From contig DBYH01000020.1 in assembly GCA_002310095.1 (NCBI GenBank), positions 49,671 to 66,522 on the forward strand: a stretch of 16,852 nt of DNA, read 5' to 3'. The stretch is from Firmicutes bacterium UBA1191 (GTDB taxonomy: Bacteria; Bacillota; Clostridia; Peptostreptococcales; Anaerovoracaceae). The notes beneath the pieces were generated by a model that saw only the letters and a program-made list of their open reading frames with translations, was not told the DNA's origin and made no database searches. Positions 6,488-12,974 of the stretch are shown here, in pieces; the stretch's first letter is position 1; each line of letters begins with the position of its first letter. Both the position numbers and the translations under genes were made by a program.

Positions 6488-7876
6488 ATGGAAAACAAGG
6501 AAACAATGGACAGCAAGGCATATATTGACGAGTATATTGCGAGGGCGCGGAAGGCCCAGGCCGAGTTCGAGAAGATGAGCCAGGAGGAGGTCGACAGGGC
6601 CGTCCAGACCATCGGAAGGGTGGTCTATGAGAACGCCCAGTACTTCGCCGAAATCGCCGTCGAAGAGACGGGCATGGGCAACGTCGAAGACAAGTGCGCC
6701 AAGAACAGGCAGAAGGCGGGCATCGTCTGGAACAACCTGCGCGGCAAGAAGTCCCGGGGCATTCTGGAGACCAATGAGGAGACGGGCATCACGACCGTGG
6801 CTAAGCCTATGGGCGTAGTCGCTGCCATAACCCCTTGCACCAATCCTATCGTAACGCCGATGAGCAACTCCATGTTCGCCCTGAAGTGCGGCAACGCCAT
6901 AATCATCACGCCGCACCACAAGTCGGTTAAGTGCAGCACCAAGGTGGTCGAGATGATGAACGAGGCCCTCGCCAAAGAAGGCTATCCGGAGAATCTGATC
7001 CAGATCCTCGGTGAACACTCAAGAGAGAATACGAGAAATCTCATCTCCAGCGCTGACGTAGTCGTTGCCACCGGCGGAGCCGGAATGGTCAACGCCGCGT
7101 ACAGCTCCGGCAGACCGGCACTCGGTGTCGGCGCCGGCAACGTGCAGTGCATAATAGATGAAGGATATGACTATAAAGAAGCTGTTCCTAAGATCATAAA
7201 GGGCCGCTCGTACGACAACGGCATCATCTGCTCGGCGGAGCAGAGCGTAATCTGCCCAGAGGCGGACTTCGAAGACATCCTGAAGGAGTTCGAGGCCAAC
7301 GGCGGTTTTGTGGTCCGCGACAAGGAGGGCCTCGAGAAGATCAGAGGCGCCCTCTTTGAAGACGGCAAAACCAACCGCCACTCTGTCGGCCAGAACTGTC
7401 AGAAGGTGGCCGAGCTGGCCGGCATGGAGATTCCGGCAGGCACCAAGGTCATCGTGGCAGTCGCCGAGGGAACGGGAGCGACGGACTCCCTGGGCGGCGA
7501 GAAGATGGCTCCGGTCATCAGCGCCTACGCGTACAAGGACCTCGACGATGGCATAAGAATCGCCGCCGAAAACCTGGAGCGCGACGGCAAAGGCCACAGC
7601 GTCTCCTTCCACTCGGACAGCGAAGAGCATATCGCGAAGGTCGCGGAGAACCTTTGCGTTTCAAGATTTGTAATCAACCAGTGCAGCTCGAATTCGACAG
7701 GCGGCTCCTACTACAACGGCCTGAATCCGACCAACACTCTCGGCTGCGGATCCTGGGGTCACAACTCCATCTCCGAAAACCTCAACTACACTCATCTGAT
7801 GAACGTTTCCAGAGTCGCCCGCTTCATGCCGGACAACTACGTTCCGACCGAAGAGGAACTCTGGGGTCAGGATTAG
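6488..7876 (+). CDS. sucD: CoA-acylating aldehyde dehydrogenase, SucD type (succinate-semialdehyde dehydrogenase)
   Basis: A 462-residue soluble enzyme of the aldehyde dehydrogenase superfamily expected to reduce succinyl-CoA to succinate semialdehyde with NAD(P)H, releasing CoA. The catalytic cysteine is Cys248 in YDNGIICSAEQSV. The nucleotide-binding region shows AAITPCTNPIVTPMSN (about 112-127), ATGGAGMVNAAYSSGRPA (194-211) and GVGAGNVQ. The C-terminal TLGCGSWGHNSISENLNY and HLMNVSRVARF match the SucD proteins of Clostridium kluyveri and Porphyromonas as I recall them, more closely than AdhE or propanediol-type enzymes. It has a good promoter and SD. The ClC gene begins one base after its stop. 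The next enzyme, 4-hydroxybutyrate dehydrogenase, is not in the window, but a candidate 4-hydroxybutyrate CoA-transferase lies at 11559-12917. Activity on acetaldehyde or butyraldehyde cannot be excluded. Confidence 0.88.
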   Translation: MENKETMDSKAYIDEYIARARKAQAEFEKMSQEEVDRAVQTIGRVVYENAQYFAEIAVEETGMGNVEDKCAKNRQKAGIVWNNLRGKKSRGILETNEETGITTVAKPMGVVAAITPCTNPIVTPMSNSMFALKCGNAIIITPHHKSVKCSTKVVEMMNEALAKEGYPENLIQILGEHSRENTRNLISSADVVVATGGAGMVNAAYSSGRPALGVGAGNVQCIIDEGYDYKEAVPKIIKGRSYDNGIICSAEQSVICPEADFEDILKEFEANGGFVVRDKEGLEKIRGALFEDGKTNRHSVGQNCQKVAELAGMEIPAGTKVIVAVAEGTGATDSLGGEKMAPVISAYAYKDLDDGIRIAAENLERDGKGHSVSFHSDSEEHIAKVAENLCVSRFVINQCSSNSTGGSYYNGLNPTNTLGCGSWGHNSISENLNYTHLMNVSRVARFMPDNYVPTEEELWGQD

Positions 7877-7877
7877 C

Positions 7878-9152
7878 ATGGCGAAAGACGGCAGGATAAA
7901 AAAGTACATAGCGCTCTGCCTTTTCACTTTTATTCTCGGACTGGCCGGGGGAGGAATCATCTGGATCATCCTGCAGATCATGCAAGCCGGTATCGGGCTT
8001 CTTTGGACTGCACTCCCGAAGGCCCTGGGCCTGACGCCGGGCGTAAGTCTGCTGGCTGGCAACACAGGAATTCTGATCTACAACCTGGTAGTCTGCTTAC
8101 TTGGTGCCATCCTCATAGCCTTAGTGCAAAAGCATTACGGCCGTCTTCCGGACACAATGGAAGAGGTCATCTTCCGCGTGAAAAAAGAAGGCGGATATCC
8201 ATACACTAAACTCTACCGCGTGGCAATCGCCGCGATCTTGCCGCTTATCTTCGGCGGAGCCATCGGACCTGAGGCCGGACTGACCGGCCTGACAGTCGGC
8301 TTCTGCTACTGGATAGGGGCGAATCTTCAGTACAGAAATGAGGAGATAGCCGCTCTGGCCGAATCGGGTTTCGCCGCGGTTCTCGGCGTTATTTTCGGTT
8401 CCCCTCTGTTCGGCATCGCCCAGCTTCTGGAGCCGGACGACAAGTCGGAGCATTACGGCAGGAAGTTCACGAGCAAGCGCACACGCATCATAATCTACTG
8501 CTGCGGCGCTCTTGGCGGAATGCTGGCATTTCTGCTTTTCAGCAACCTCACGGGACGCACGTCCGGACTTCCGAGATTTGGAGCACACCACGCCATAGGC
8601 GTCGACCAGTGGAAGTGGGTCCTGCCGCTGATCGCCATCGGAATAGTGTTCGCTCTGTATTATCTGACAATCGAAAAGCTTACCCGCAGAGCTGCAGGTA
8701 AGCTTTCAGATCACCCCTTTATTTGTTCTTTTATTGCGGCAGTGTGCGTCGCCGTTGCCGGCGCGTTCCTGCCTATGAGCATGTTCTCGGGAGAGCACCA
8801 GCTTGAGGAGCTCATCACCGGCTGGCAATCCACATCGCCTACCGAGATGATTCTCACCGCCATCGTGAAGCTGGCGCTGGTCAGCCTCTGCATTAGCTTT
8901 GGGTGGCGCGGCGGCAGCATCTTCCCGATTATTTTCTGCGGATCGCTTCTCGGCTATGCCTTTGCTCTCATGGTCGGCATGGACGGGGCCTTCGCCGTCG
9001 CCATGCTCGTATCATCCATGTACGCTTACATCATGCGCAAGCCTGCTGCCGTTGTCATGATCCTGCTGCTGTGCTTCCCGATAACATACATTCTCCCGAT
9101 CGCGGTCTGCGCGATCATTGCCTCTAAAATCCCATCCCCTTATAGTCGTTAG
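7878..9152 (+). CDS. ClC-family chloride channel/antiporter-like protein
   Basis: A 424-residue polytopic membrane protein with about ten hydrophobic segments in the ClC order. The region corresponding to the G(K/R)EGP filter reads GGAIGPEAGL (about 126-135), so a glutamate is present but displaced (Glu132, after the proline). The later GxFxP-like motif reads GWRGGSIFPII (342-352). These variants occur in the atypical YfeO-like prokaryotic ClC branch, so anion selectivity and proton coupling are uncertain. No C-terminal CBS domains are present. The ATG lies one base after the sucD TAG (TAGCATG), with AGGAT upstream, so it is probably translated by coupling with sucD. A role in pH or charge balance during acid-producing fermentation is inference. 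Confidence 0.85.
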   Translation: MAKDGRIKKYIALCLFTFILGLAGGGIIWIILQIMQAGIGLLWTALPKALGLTPGVSLLAGNTGILIYNLVVCLLGAILIALVQKHYGRLPDTMEEVIFRVKKEGGYPYTKLYRVAIAAILPLIFGGAIGPEAGLTGLTVGFCYWIGANLQYRNEEIAALAESGFAAVLGVIFGSPLFGIAQLLEPDDKSEHYGRKFTSKRTRIIIYCCGALGGMLAFLLFSNLTGRTSGLPRFGAHHAIGVDQWKWVLPLIAIGIVFALYYLTIEKLTRRAAGKLSDHPFICSFIAAVCVAVAGAFLPMSMFSGEHQLEELITGWQSTSPTEMILTAIVKLALVSLCISFGWRGGSIFPIIFCGSLLGYAFALMVGMDGAFAVAMLVSSMYAYIMRKPAAVVMILLLCFPITYILPIAVCAIIASKIPSPYSR

Positions 9153-9159
9153 ATGTGTA

Positions 9160-9180
9160 TTGGTTGTAGTTGGTTGTTAG
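9160..9180. repeat. Short tandem repeat in the convergent clc/DUF4097 gap
   Basis: TTGGTTGTAG (9160-9169) is followed by TTGGTTGTTAG (9170-9180). It fills much of the 47-bp gap between two convergent genes. No hairpin terminator is visible there on either strand. Confidence 0.45.
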
Positions 9181-9199
9181 TTGCTTTTCAGGTCAATTA

Positions 9200-10213
9200 T
9201 CATTTTTTGAATTTGACATATATATCGCCCGCATCAGTAGTGAGGGTGATCTTGTTAGGGCCGCCTTTGAAGGTGATTTCTTTTGAAGGATCTTCATAAG
9301 TGTTGCCGCCGATGCTCACATCTCCATAATCTGCTTTGGCGGATATGTCGAACTTATCCTGCGGCAGACTGCTTTTGAAAGAAATGTCGCCGTAGTTTGC
9401 ATCTGCATGGATGTTGCCCGTGCAGCCGGAGATGTCAATTTCTCCCGAATCCGTTTTTAGAGAGATGTCACCGCTGCAGTCTGAAATGACCGTGTCGCCC
9501 GCGTCAGATTTTACCGTTGTCTTGCCGTAATCCGCACTGTCGATCCATATATCGCCCGCGGAAGTAATCAGCGAGAGTTCATCACCCGAGCCTCTCAGAA
9601 TCACGATGTCGCCGAAGTCCAGATTAAGATCAGTATCGCTGCTCTTGGCCCCGATGATGAATGCGTCTCCGCAGTAGTCCACGATTTTGATCTTGTCGAG
9701 CTGGTCAGCAGTGCAGTGAATAATTACTACAGGCACGGTGGAGCCGTCTCCGTCGATGTCTTCATCGCCAATGTCAAAGTTGAATCCGACAAAATTAGTA
9801 TATTTCTTGTCTACTTTTATCTTCAAAACCCCGTCTTTGTTTGTGATTTCAGGCTTTTCTTTGCCCTTCGGCCAGCGCACATCCACCGTTCCCGGATCGC
9901 CGCTCAGAAGTCCGGAATCACTAATCACGTTCTCAAAGAATTTGTTCATCAGACCTTCGGATTCAACTTCCTGCCCCGGAGCAACGACGACTATGTCCAT
10001 CGGCCCTTCTGCTTCGATTTTGGTGAAGTCCCCGACAGTTTCCGTCGACTCATCCATATTCTCATAGGACGGTCCAAAGTTGAACCAGGAATGATGTTCG
10101 GAAACCTTATGCAGATTTTTAACTCCGCCTGCCGCGATACCCGCAAGCGAGAACGCGATTCCCACTGCGCATACAATTGCGCATATCATGATAAATCTCT
10201 TTGTTTTATTCAT
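9200..10213 (-). CDS. DUF4097 family beta-repeat protein, membrane-anchored
   Basis: A 337-residue protein with an N-terminal hydrophobic segment (about residues 6-29, FIMICAIVCAVGIAFSLAG) after a short basic start (MNKTKR). This looks like a signal anchor, placing the rest outside the membrane. From about residue 165 the sequence is a run of short beta-strand repeats with alternating SxxGDI, DYGD and DAGD turns, typical of the DUF4097 'putative adhesin' beta-solenoid. I chose the ATG at 10213, which has AGGGGTGGAGA in front and overlaps the DUF1700 stop by 8 bases. The longer Arg-rich extension upstream is the DUF1700 gene in another frame. DUF4097 proteins commonly follow PadR and DUF1700 and are thought to act in envelope stress sensing; the molecular role is unknown. 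Confidence 0.85.
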   Translation of the reverse strand: MNKTKRFIMICAIVCAVGIAFSLAGIAAGGVKNLHKVSEHHSWFNFGPSYENMDESTETVGDFTKIEAEGPMDIVVVAPGQEVESEGLMNKFFENVISDSGLLSGDPGTVDVRWPKGKEKPEITNKDGVLKIKVDKKYTNFVGFNFDIGDEDIDGDGSTVPVVIIHCTADQLDKIKIVDYCGDAFIIGAKSSDTDLNLDFGDIVILRGSGDELSLITSAGDIWIDSADYGKTTVKSDAGDTVISDCSGDISLKTDSGEIDISGCTGNIHADANYGDISFKSSLPQDKFDISAKADYGDVSIGGNTYEDPSKEITFKGGPNKITLTTDAGDIYVKFKK

Positions 10214-11006
10214 TGTCTCCACCCCTTTCAGTCTCTTCAGGAGCCTCCAGTTCCAGCGTCGCATCCTCCGGTGCTTCAAGCTCCGAAGCATCAAGAGCCG
10301 CCGCTTCGGCCGCATCCGCTTCCATCTCTCTCATGAAAGCTTCTTCGTCTTCGTCAGGTCTGCTAACGTAGACCCATCCGTCTCTTCCTGCAGATTCTTC
10401 AGACAGATTTCTGATGCGGCGCTTCTCCCTTTTGTTGCGGATTGTCTTTGCAATAGCTCTGACCGCCTCTCTGACGCCGATGAACAGTCCGAACCCCGCA
10501 GCTGCCGCTATCGCCATGGCTACCATGCCCATTCCGATCGACATGATTCCCGATGAGAATGCGTCAAACAGCGCGACGAAACCGAACACGAAAGCGCTCG
10601 CACCCGCTATGGCAATGTTGATGATCGCCACAACCAGTCCGGCGAGCACACAGATCGCTCCGACCAGAAGGCACATCGCTCCGATCAATGCCGGTATGGA
10701 CAGCGGTGCTGCCACGATTCCGATCACTACCCACCATGCCGCCGACAGCTTCTTCTTAGTTGTCGGTTTCTCGCCGAGGGCGCTTACTTCGCCGCCAAGG
10801 ATTCTCGCCGCGTATTCCGCTCTGATCCGAGCCGCGATACGCTTCGGGCTTCCCAGTTCATCCAGGATCTCCGCCTCTGTCTTTTCCCCTGATTCCAGCA
10901 CCTCATCGAAGTACTCCTCGTAGTATTCAGTCGCTGCTGCGATCTCTTCCGGCGGAAGTTTCTTGAGACCGTCTCTCAGCGTAGTAATAAACTCCTGCCT
11001 AGTCAT
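10206..11006 (-). CDS. DUF1700 (HAAS domain) membrane protein
   Basis: A 266-residue protein. Residues 1-75 form a charged helical HAAS-type domain (MTRQEFITTLRDGLKKLPPE, then ATEYYEEYFDEVLESG and ELGSPKRIAARI), followed by three to four hydrophobic segments (about 90-185) and a charged, acidic cytoplasmic tail. The start is the ATG at 11006 because AAAGGGG lies eight to nine bases upstream; the GTG three codons earlier would leave no SD spacing. It overlaps padR by 8 bp (ATGACTAG) and the DUF4097 gene by 8 bp (ATGAATAA). Proteins of this family are usually co-encoded with a PadR regulator and may act as its membrane partner; direct evidence for this protein is absent. Confidence 0.88.
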   Translation of the reverse strand: MTRQEFITTLRDGLKKLPPEEIAAATEYYEEYFDEVLESGEKTEAEILDELGSPKRIAARIRAEYAARILGGEVSALGEKPTTKKKLSAAWWVVIGIVAAPLSIPALIGAMCLLVGAICVLAGLVVAIINIAIAGASAFVFGFVALFDAFSSGIMSIGMGMVAMAIAAAAGFGLFIGVREAVRAIAKTIRNKREKRRIRNLSEESAGRDGWVYVSRPDEDEEAFMREMEADAAEAAALDASELEAPEDATLELEAPEETERGGDNE

Positions 11007-11325
11007 TTTCGCCACCCCTTTCGTTTTCCATCAATTTGTTGATTGCTGTCTTGTAATCGTTCCACTGCTTTCTGTACTCAAGCAGCTGAGCTTTTCCCTT
11101 ATCAGTAATGGAATAGTATCTGCGGTTCCTCCCCTGATAAGGCTGGTCGTAGGTCCTGCAAAGACCTTCTTTCTGAAGCCTCCTCAATACCGGATAAAGA
11201 GTCGATTCCGAAATCACAATCGCGCTCTTCATCTCCTGCGTGATCTCATACCCATAAGTGTCCCCTCTGTTCAGAATTGCCAGGGCGCACGCATCGAGTA
11301 GGCTTGATTCGATCTTAAAAGCCAC
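10999..11325 (-). CDS. PadR family transcriptional regulator
   Basis: A 108-residue DNA-binding protein of the small (PadR-s2) type. The winged helix-turn-helix is visible: LLDACALAILNRGDTYGYEITQEM, then ISESTLYPVLRRLQKEGL (recognition helix) and the wing YQGRNRRYYSITDKGK, followed by a C-terminal dimerisation helix. The start is GTG at 11325 with AGGAGG seven bases upstream. It heads a three-gene unit with DUF1700 and DUF4097 genes. A dyad symmetry covers its own -10 region (11366-11388), consistent with the autorepression common in this family. The effector is unknown. Confidence 0.94.
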   Translation of the reverse strand: MAFKIESSLLDACALAILNRGDTYGYEITQEMKSAIVISESTLYPVLRRLQKEGLCRTYDQPYQGRNRRYYSITDKGKAQLLEYRKQWNDYKTAINKLMENERGGEND

Positions 11326-11365
11326 TTTTGCGCCTCCTTTCTTTGTGCAATGTTATTTTTCGTTT

Positions 11366-11388
11366 AATACTATACGGCATATAATATT
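11366..11388. promoter_or_regulatory. Candidate PadR operator (imperfect dyad)
   Basis: AATACTATA (11366-11374) and TATAATATT (11380-11388) are inverted with 8 of 9 positions matching around a 5-base spacer. The dyad covers the padR -10 hexamer and part of the spacer, where a bound dimer would block RNA polymerase. Assignment to PadR is by position only. Confidence 0.5.
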
Positions 11389-11397
11389 GTTTGTCAA
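11369..11397 (-). promoter_or_regulatory. padR operon promoter
   Basis: Minus strand: perfect -35 TTGACA (11397-11392), 17-base spacer, -10 TATAGT (11374-11369). The leader before the GTG at 11325 is about 35-40 nt. The -35 is embedded in a short dyad, TTGTT-N4-AACAA (11387-11400). Confidence 0.7.
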
Positions 11398-11426
11398 CAA
11401 CTAATTTAAACTTTTTTCAAAAAACT

Positions 11427-11460
11427 TTATGCAAAGGCAATCTGTCCTTTTTTCGCATAA
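11427..11460. repeat. Bulged inverted repeat between divergent promoters
   Basis: TTATGCAAAGG (11427-11437) can pair with CCTTT (11446-11450) and GCATAA (11455-11460), giving an 11-bp stem with a 4-base bulge and an 8-base loop. It lies outside both predicted transcripts (padR leftward, CoA-transferase rightward), so a DNA-level role such as a regulator site is as likely as an RNA hairpin. Confidence 0.4.
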
Positions 11461-11461
11461 T

Positions 11462-11479
11462 CTGTTAAAAAAATAACAA
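11462..11479. promoter_or_regulatory. Candidate Rex (redox repressor) operator
   Basis: The 18-mer reads CTGTTAA, four A, ATAACAA and matches 12 of 14 defined positions of the Rex consensus TTGTTAA-N4-TTAACAA, with correct arm length and spacing. It ends 7 bases upstream of the -35 of the CoA-transferase promoter. Rex senses NADH/NAD+ and represses fermentation genes in many Clostridia. The region is AT-rich, which raises the chance of a fortuitous match. Confidence 0.5.
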
Positions 11480-11486
11480 CTTTCTA

Positions 11487-11515
11487 TTTACTACCCTTCG
11501 CAGCGGTGGTACAAT
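11487..11515 (+). promoter_or_regulatory. CoA-transferase promoter
   Basis: TTTACT (11487-11492), a 17-base spacer and TACAAT (11510-11515) are followed by a strong SD GGGAGG (11545-11550), eight bases before the ATG at 11559. T- and A-tracts upstream (11411-11424) could give curvature or UP-element activity. Confidence 0.6.
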
Positions 11516-11558
11516 AAATGGCGTTAAAGAACTAAAGCAAATCCGGGAGGAAAATAGC

Positions 11559-12917
11559 ATGTACAAAACATCCATGCTCGAGAAGAAGTATCAGGAAAAG
11601 CTGATCACTGCGGAACAGGCCGCCGAAATGGTCCACAACAACAACAGAATCCACTTCGGTCTGGGACTCGGTACCGTCAAGGACATCGACAAGGCCCTCG
11701 CCAAGCGGGCAAATGAACTCTGGAACGTCGAGATCATCAGTACAGTAGGCGTGAGAAACGCTCCTTTTGAGACATATCTGGCAACGGATGATAATAAAAA
11801 GGTAAGATTTTCATCCGCCCACTTCAGCCAGTTCGACCGCGAGATGTGCAAGGCCGGCCGCTGCTGGTACATTCCTATGATGTTCAACGAGCTGCCTGTC
11901 TACTGGCAGCACAACGACAGCGGTATCGATATCGCCTTCTTCCAGGTAGCTCCGATGGACGAACACGGAAACTTCAACATCGGACCTCAGGTAGCGGATA
12001 TCTGGGGCGTAATCAAGAGCGCCAAGAAAGTAATCGTTGAAGTAAACGAGAACATGCCTATCGCTCACGGCCACCAGACGCAGCTGAATCTGTACGGCGT
12101 AGACTACGTCGTTGAGGGTTCCAACCCTCCGATGGATGAACTGGTCAACAAGCCGCCGACAAAGGTGGACCTGTATATTGCCGAATACGTAGTCTCACAG
12201 ATTGAATCACACAGTACGCTTCAGCTGGGAATCGGCGCACTTCCGGGCGCAATCGGAACCATGCTCGCCGACTCGGACGTCAGAAACATAAACGCCCACA
12301 CTGAGATGTTCGTGGACGCCTACGTCGACCTCTTCGAGGCCGGCAAGCTCACAGGCAACAAGCCGGTGGATAAGGGAAAGGCGGTCTACACTTTCGCGGG
12401 CGGCACCAAGCGCCTCTATGATTTCATAGATGACAACCCGATATGCTGCAGCGCGCCTGTAGACTACGTTAACAGCATCGAGACCGTGGCGAAGATAAAG
12501 AACTTCATTTCTATAAACAGCTGCATCCAGGTCGACCTGTACGGTCAGGTCTGCTCCGAATCAGCCGGCGTACAGCAGGTATCCGGAACAGGCGGCCAGC
12601 TGGACTTCGTACTTGGAGCATACGCGTCCAAGGGAGGCAAGAGCTTCCTCTGCACGCCTTCGACCAGAACCCTGAAGGACGGCACAGTCGAGTCCCTCAT
12701 CAAGCCTATGCTCTCCGAGGGAAGTATCGTAACCACGCCGAGAACAGCGACCAACTTCGTCGTAACCGAGTACGGCATCGCAAACCTCAAGGGCAAGAAC
12801 ACCTGGCAGCGTGCCGAACTCCTGATCAACATCGCCCACCCTGACTTCAGAGACAACCTGATCAAGAACGCGGAGAAGATGGGAATCTGGAAGAACACAT
12901 CGAAAGTATCATTCTGA
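11559..12917 (+). CDS. Butyryl-CoA:acetate / 4-hydroxybutyrate CoA-transferase family protein
   Basis: A 452-residue cytosolic enzyme of the acetyl-CoA hydrolase/transferase family. It should move CoA between acyl-CoA and a free acid through a glutamyl-CoA intermediate. The likely catalytic residue is Glu249 in INAHTEMFVDAYVDL. Other hallmarks are FFQVAPMDEHGNFNIGP (128-143), VEVNENMP, YVVEGSNPP, LQLGIGALPGAIG (221-233) and GQVCSESAGVQQVSGTGGQLDFVLGA. These resemble the But and 4Hbt/Cat2-type enzymes of butyrate-producing Clostridia. Sequence alone does not separate acetate from 4-hydroxybutyrate as acceptor; the nearby sucD favours the latter or a role in both. It is a single-gene unit with a clear promoter, an SD, a candidate Rex site, tandem stops (TGATAA) and a strong terminator. 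Confidence 0.92.
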   Translation: MYKTSMLEKKYQEKLITAEQAAEMVHNNNRIHFGLGLGTVKDIDKALAKRANELWNVEIISTVGVRNAPFETYLATDDNKKVRFSSAHFSQFDREMCKAGRCWYIPMMFNELPVYWQHNDSGIDIAFFQVAPMDEHGNFNIGPQVADIWGVIKSAKKVIVEVNENMPIAHGHQTQLNLYGVDYVVEGSNPPMDELVNKPPTKVDLYIAEYVVSQIESHSTLQLGIGALPGAIGTMLADSDVRNINAHTEMFVDAYVDLFEAGKLTGNKPVDKGKAVYTFAGGTKRLYDFIDDNPICCSAPVDYVNSIETVAKIKNFISINSCIQVDLYGQVCSESAGVQQVSGTGGQLDFVLGAYASKGGKSFLCTPSTRTLKDGTVESLIKPMLSEGSIVTTPRTATNFVVTEYGIANLKGKNTWQRAELLINIAHPDFRDNLIKNAEKMGIWKNTSKVSF

Positions 12918-12933
12918 TAATGCGCATGAAGAA

Positions 12934-12969
12934 AGGGCGCGGACCTTTGGTCCGTGCCCTGTTTTGTTG
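12934..12969. terminator. Bidirectional terminator between CoA-transferase and dus
   Basis: A 12-bp stem with one G-T wobble (12934-12945 with 12949-12960) and a TTT loop is followed on the plus strand by GTTTTGTTGTCTT and on the minus strand by TTTCTTC. It separates two convergent genes and can serve both. Confidence 0.85.
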
Positions 12970-12974
12970 TCTTC

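Noticed and set aside
6359..7018. Minus-strand open frame of 219 codons opposite the start of sucD
   Set aside because: It overlaps the clear sucD gene and the divergent promoters, and has no recognisable protein features.
10214..10315. Arg-rich N-terminal extension of the DUF4097 protein
   Set aside because: These codons are the end of the DUF1700 gene read in another frame; the ATG at 10213 has the SD and is followed by a normal signal anchor.
11007..11015. GTG start for the DUF1700 gene three codons upstream
   Set aside because: The purine-rich SD would overlap or abut the GTG, whereas it is spaced correctly for the ATG at 11006.
11387..11400. TTGTT-N4-AACAA as a second Rex operator
   Set aside because: Rex sites need seven-base arms with a four-base spacer; here the arms are five bases, so the half-site spacing is wrong.
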